15,589 bases of DNA. Source: Acetobacter sp. GTDB lineage: Bacteria > Pseudomonadota > Alphaproteobacteria > RF32 > CAG-239. Each line of letters begins with the position of its first letter. Positions within the stretch are counted from its first letter, which is position 1. Under the pieces are notes generated by a model, which was not told the DNA's origin, did not search any database, and saw only the letters and a list, made by a program, of their open reading frames with translations. The translations under genes were made by a program, and so were the position numbers. The stretch is from positions 1 to 15,589 of the forward strand of contig JAMPED010000036.1 in assembly GCA_023665325.1 (NCBI GenBank), read 5' to 3'. Shown here piece by piece: positions 13,000 to 15,589 of the stretch.

Positions 13000-13027
13000 A
13001 ACAAACACTTTCTCCATAATATCAAAA

Positions 13028-13056
13028 TCTATACCACCCCCTGACACAGATGTCAA
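13028..13056 (-). promoter_or_regulatory. Sigma70-type promoter with embedded inverted repeat (P1)
   Basis: On the minus strand TTGACA (13051-13056) is followed after exactly 17 bases by TATAGA (13028-13033). The inverted repeat TGACA-N4-TGTCA at 13042-13055 overlaps the -35 box and matches the one in P2 (7241-7254) except for one inner base. It points toward the terminase, portal and downstream genes. Confidence 0.65.
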
Positions 13057-13137
13057 TACTTTCGGCCCTATGTAAATATAAAAAAATATCAAAGCAAAAC
13101 AATATCTTACAAAATTTGTGTATATTTTTTTTCTTAA

Positions 13138-13166
13138 TTGACTAATCCCCCCCCCTCCGTTAGGCT
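13138..13166 (+). promoter_or_regulatory. Possible promoter of the glucosyltransferase gene with a C9 tract in its spacer
   Basis: TTGACT (13138-13143) and TAGGCT (13161-13166) are separated by 17 bases that contain nine consecutive C (13147-13155). The -35 box is good; the -10 box is weak. The gene starts at 13195 with AAAGG just before it. A homopolymer in the spacer would change spacing by slippage, so the promoter may be phase variable. Confidence 0.4.
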
Positions 13167-13194
13167 AAACCCATCACCCGAAAAAGGATAAATT

Positions 13195-15039
13195 ATGCGC
13201 GCCCAAATAAACAACATCGCCAACTTCTCACTTAAGGCATACATAAGCCAAAAACTAGCCCAAGCAGACCGCCCCTTTTGGAGCGCTTTCTTCGCAGCTT
13301 TTGCCGCCCTAAACATCTTGTTTCTCTTCCACGGTGCACAATACCTATTTGGCGACCACGATTGGCAATATATCAAAACCGGCGTCCCACTCTCCGCCGG
13401 CTTGTTTGAAGGACGCTTTAGCCAATTTATCCTCATCAACCTCTTCACCCACGGCGAAATACTCCCCATACTTAATAACCTCATCGGATTCGCCGGCTAC
13501 AGCTTTGGCATCGCTCTATTAGCCAAATATTGGCACTTACCGCACAATAAACGTACCTATATCCTATTTGCTCTCTTTGGCGCAGTCACACCATATATAT
13601 TGTCGTTTATGTATTTTGCATTTTTAATTCTCCCCGTTCTGTCGTGGAATGCTTTTATTATCGGCGCTCTAATCATCTCCGAAAAGGAAACAAGTTTCAG
13701 CCTCAAACATACCCTCACCGCCACCATATTATTTACTCTCGCTTTAGGCGGCTATCCCCCTGTCATAAACCTTTTCGCCGTCGCCCTCACCACCCGCATT
13801 CTCATCACTTTCCTCCCCTTTGAAGCTGAAGATGTAGATGAGGGTAACAACAATCCCCCCTCCGTCATTGCCACTGTCATCCCTCCCTCTTTTCTGTGTC
13901 ATCCCTCGGCTGTGAAACAGCCGTCAAGGGATCTCTCCTTTTTTCACTGTCATCCCTCGGCTTGCCCTGCAAGCCGTCAAGGGATCTCCCACCCCAAACA
14001 CATCCCCCTCATCCTTACAAGAAGCATATCAAACTTCATCCTCGCCCTTGTCATTTATAAACTCTGCCTGATGTACCTCACGCACACCGGCGCCATCAAT
14101 AGCAGTTACTATAACCTCCAAATAACACCAATAGCTGAATGGGGCAGCAAAACCCTACTCATCGCCAAAGATCTATTTAAACAGTTCACCGCCACCCTCC
14201 CTTTCATCCCCAGCTCATATAAAATCGCCACCATACTCCTCACCCTCACCGCCATCCTCTCCCTCTTCTCCCTGTCATCCCTCGGCTGTGAAACAGCCGT
14301 CAAGGGATCTCCCTCTTCTCTGTGTCATCCCTCGGCTTGCCCTGCAAGCCGTCAAGGGATCTCCATCTCCAAGCGCCTCCTCCCTCTCCTCCTCATCCCA
14401 GCAATCTTCACCGCCGCCCTCGCCACTCTTTTTATCTCAACCTCAACCACCGAAACCGAGTTCTCCCCCCGCATAGACTTTTTCGGCTTAAACTATGCCT
14501 ATATGGCAATGTTCGCCCTCTGCCTACATAGCCCGATAAAATGGATAAAAAACCTCGCCACCACCCTTGCCATATGCATCATCATCACCAGCGCTCACAG
14601 TATATTAGAAGCCCAAAAAGTCTGGAAACTAGGGTTCACCGCCGAACAATCTCTCTATCGCCGCATATTAAAACGTTATGAACAATCTCCATTGTTCAAC
14701 CCCAATAATCGCTACATTATCATTCAGGCAGGCTCTCCCGCTTTCCGCCACAAATACTATCACACCGCCTATAAATATGGAAGTGACGATCTCTTAACCA
14801 CCTCTTATACCCCCGGATTAAACGCCAGCGTGATGTGGAATTATCAAGCCCCAAATGACTATGCCATCCCCACCTCATATGTCTACACATTCCACCCCGA
14901 CCAAGCGGCACTAAATGCTATCCACACCGCCATCCCTTATCCAGCAGCAGAAAGCACCGCTGTCGGCAGTAATTGGCTCTTAACCATCCTGACCTCCCCA
15001 GCCTTACAATCCCTAAAAACCACCTACCCCACCCCATAA
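13195..15039 (+). CDS. GtrII-type membrane glucosyltransferase with two in-frame repeat insertions
   Basis: The 614-residue product is a multi-pass membrane protein of the glucosyltransferase GtrII type, which adds glucosyl groups to O-antigen or another surface polysaccharide using a lipid-linked donor. The N-terminal region shows the family pattern: FWSAFFAAFAALNILFLF (residues 23-40), then FGDHDW (51-56) and LFEGRFSQFIL (70-80), where D and the GRF arginine are typical. Many hydrophobic segments follow, and the C-terminal 150 residues are polar, as is usual. Residues about 224-265 and 361-390 are encoded by palindromic repeats and look foreign (both contain CHPSACPASRQGIS). They fall in loops between membrane segments; without them the protein would be about 540 residues. 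AAAGG precedes the ATG. It is the only clear plus-strand protein gene. Confidence 0.75.
   Translation: MRAQINNIANFSLKAYISQKLAQADRPFWSAFFAAFAALNILFLFHGAQYLFGDHDWQYIKTGVPLSAGLFEGRFSQFILINLFTHGEILPILNNLIGFAGYSFGIALLAKYWHLPHNKRTYILFALFGAVTPYILSFMYFAFLILPVLSWNAFIIGALIISEKETSFSLKHTLTATILFTLALGGYPPVINLFAVALTTRILITFLPFEAEDVDEGNNNPPSVIATVIPPSFLCHPSAVKQPSRDLSFFHCHPSACPASRQGISHPKHIPLILTRSISNFILALVIYKLCLMYLTHTGAINSSYYNLQITPIAEWGSKTLLIAKDLFKQFTATLPFIPSSYKIATILLTLTAILSLFSLSSLGCETAVKGSPSSLCHPSACPASRQGISISKRLLPLLLIPAIFTAALATLFISTSTTETEFSPRIDFFGLNYAYMAMFALCLHSPIKWIKNLATTLAICIIITSAHSILEAQKVWKLGFTAEQSLYRRILKRYEQSPLFNPNNRYIIIQAGSPAFRHKYYHTAYKYGSDDLLTTSYTPGLNASVMWNYQAPNDYAIPTSYVYTFHPDQAALNAIHTAIPYPAAESTAVGSNWLLTILTSPALQSLKTTYPTP
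13864..13989 (+). repeat. Composite family A insertion inside the glucosyltransferase gene (first)
   Basis: A family B fragment (GTCATTGCC) at 13864 is followed by a leader unit at 13876, a family A copy at 13898-13936 (core CGGCTGT-GAA-ACAGCCG) and another at 13949-13989 (core CGGCTTGC-CCT-GCAAGCCG). The 126 bases equal 42 codons and contain no stop in the gene's frame. The insert falls in a polar loop after EAEDVDEGNNN. Confidence 0.85.
14274..14364 (+). repeat. Composite family A insertion inside the glucosyltransferase gene (second)
   Basis: The same two core types occur in the same order: CGGCTGT-GAA-ACAGCCG at 14274-14312 and CGGCTTGC-CCT-GCAAGCCG at 14324-14364. The first half is read in a different frame from the first insertion (LGCETAVKGS against SAVKQPSRDL), but the second half returns to the same frame and encodes CHPSACPASRQGIS again. 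Confidence 0.85.
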
Positions 15040-15040
15040 C

Positions 15041-15231
15041 CCTAATCGTTGCCCGTGGCGCTACCACCGTCATTACGAGGTGCGCCGTAAGGCAGCAACC
15101 GCGGTAATCCACAAACCAGTGCGAAGCACACCTTCCCCGTCATCCCTCTCTCTTCTCTCTGTCATCCCTCTCTCTTCTCTCTGTCAGCCCTCTCGGGCAG
15201 CCAGCTTTGCTGCCCGAGTCAAGGGATCTCC
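15041..15231 (+). repeat. Repeat cluster between glucosyltransferase and tRNA genes
   Basis: Module E lies at 15041-15068. A family B copy follows at 15069-15132 (GTCATTACGAGGTGCGCC...GCGGTAATCC, tail hairpin GTGC-GAA-GCAC). Arm units at 15139, 15161 and 15183 are 22 bases apart, and the last opens a family A copy (15183-15231, arm variant GTCAGCCCT, core CTCGGGCAGC...GCTGCCCGAG). Confidence 0.85.
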
Positions 15232-15268
15232 CCACCCCAAAAACTTATCCACACCCTCACAAAAAATC

Positions 15269-15296
15269 TTGCAAACCATAACCAACAATATTATAA
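15269..15296 (+). promoter_or_regulatory. Possible promoter of the tRNA-Gly gene
   Basis: TTGCAA (15269-15274) and TTATAA (15291-15296) are spaced 16 bases apart in an AT-rich stretch, ending 27 bases before the tRNA. The match is moderate. Confidence 0.35.
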
Positions 15297-15323
15297 ACAC
15301 CCTTTGTAAAAACTCCCATTGGT

Positions 15324-15397
15324 GCAGGCGTAATTCAATGGTAGAATGAGAGCTTCCCAAGCTTTTAATGCGGGTTCGATTCCCGTCGCCTGCTCCA
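15324..15397 (+). tRNA. tRNA-Gly (anticodon CCC)
   Basis: A complete cloverleaf can be drawn. The acceptor stem GCAGGCG pairs with CGCCTGC, the discriminator base is T and CCA is encoded. The D stem is ATTC/GAAT with loop AATGGTA. The anticodon stem AGAGC/GCTTT holds the loop TTCCCAA, giving anticodon CCC. The T arm is GCGGG-TTCGATT-CCCGT. It decodes GGG glycine codons. The final 19 bases are duplicated downstream (15535-15553). Confidence 0.95.
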
Positions 15398-15433
15398 ATT
15401 CTCCCACTCTCCACAACATCTAAGGGAAGCGAA
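15379..15433 (+). repeat. 55-bp direct repeat, first copy (tRNA 3' end plus flank)
   Basis: The segment from ATTCCCGTCGCCTGCTCCA through TAAGGGAAGCGAA is repeated exactly at 15535-15589. It starts inside the T arm of the tRNA gene and runs 36 bases past CCA. A duplicated tRNA 3' end is the usual trace of site-specific integration, but the repeat could also be a local tandem duplication with a 156-bp period. Confidence 0.8.
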
Positions 15434-15534
15434 CCCGCAATGCGGGTTTGACTACAAGCGAAAGGCGAACGGAAGTGCGCCGGTACGCAATGCGTATGAG
15501 CGCCGTGCGACCGAGGCTTGAAAAGCCGAAGGTC
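15434..15534 (+). other. Hairpin-rich spacer between the 55-bp direct repeats
   Basis: This 101-base stretch contains CCCGC-AAT-GCGGG just past 15430, ACGC-AAT-GCGT near 15494-15504, and a longer GACC-GA-GGCTT-GAA-AAGCC-GAA-GGTC at about 15509-15534. Two of the hairpins share an AAT loop. No protein gene is seen. It may be part of a structured RNA or tRNA-linked repeat element. Confidence 0.4.
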
Positions 15535-15589
15535 ATTCCCGTCGCCTGCTCCAATTCTCCCACTCTCCACAACATCTAAGGGAAGCGAA
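15535..15589 (+). repeat. 55-bp direct repeat, second copy (runs to the window edge)
   Basis: Identical to 15379-15433. Only 19 bases of tRNA sequence are present, so this is not a functional tRNA. The window ends inside or at the end of the repeat, so its true length is unknown. Confidence 0.8.

Noticed and set aside
13134..13484. Minus-strand open frame of 116 codons
   Set aside because: It is antisense to the start of the glucosyltransferase gene, whose membrane-protein pattern is clear on the plus strand, and it has no ribosome binding site or recognisable pattern.
110..15231. CRISPR array made of the regularly recurring GTCATCCCT elements
   Set aside because: Copies are spaced irregularly over 15 kb, differ in their cores, and lie between and inside genes. 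There are no uniform spacers and no cas genes. The short 22-bp-period runs have only two or three units and spacers too alike.
15379..15433. Attachment site of the left-hand prophage at the tRNA gene
   Set aside because: An element integrated at this tRNA 3' end would lie on the right, between the direct repeats. The prophage is on the 5' side, with the glucosyltransferase gene between, and no matching repeat is seen on its far side within the window.
15184..15570. Minus-strand open frame with GAGDGNRTRIKSLG peptide
   Set aside because: This is the antisense of the tRNA-Gly gene and its duplicated end; GDGNRTR-type peptides are a known artefact of translating tRNA genes backwards.

Overview
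The window looks like a bacterial chromosome segment carrying the packaging and virion-head part of a podovirus-like prophage on the minus strand. To its right are a plus-strand membrane glucosyltransferase gene and a tRNA-Gly(CCC) gene. The host is probably an alphaproteobacterium, perhaps one of the AT-rich host-associated or gut lineages. That guess rests on the repeat style (GTCATCCCT... and GTCATTGCGAG... elements in nearly every gap) and on general gene flavour, so it is only a lead.

Layout, right to left on the minus strand: a promoter with an embedded inverted repeat (13028-13056) and a terminator hairpin just after it; small terminase (12404-12775); large terminase (10840-12144); a 62-residue phage protein (10526-10714); portal (8746-10371); two overlapping small membrane proteins (7731-8280); a Bbp19-like protein (7327-7665); a second copy of the promoter, inverted repeat and terminator arrangement (7121-7255); scaffold-like protein (5962-6690); major capsid protein (4742-5641); Bbp16-like capsid cement protein (4346-4723). 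An accessory block of unknown genes follows (1147-3883), and then a tail tubular protein A-like gene (235-825). The order resembles the head module of Bordetella phage BPP-1-like podoviruses. No integrase, lysis gene, repressor or rest of the tail lies in the window.

The accessory block is the least explained part. It has a 195-residue soluble protein, at least six small membrane proteins with paired cysteines (two of them too short for routine gene calling), and two gene remnants that resemble each other. Both remnants are cut at their 5' ends exactly where a repeat begins. The layout recalls arrays of orphan toxin tails with immunity genes, but no function is proven.

The plus-strand GtrII-like gene (13195-15039) carries two composite palindromic repeats inside its reading frame. 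It also has a run of nine C between its proposed -35 and -10 boxes, a layout seen in phase-variable surface genes. A tRNA-Gly(CCC) gene follows; its last 19 bases plus 36 flanking bases are repeated 156 bp downstream.

Repeats dominate the noncoding DNA. Family A (23 full copies) has constant arms around six interchangeable palindromic cores, always in the same orientation, and is often led by 22-bp-period half units. Family B and related modules fill most of the rest. Phage genes stay intact although nearly every gap between them has been invaded, which suggests long residence with continuing selection.
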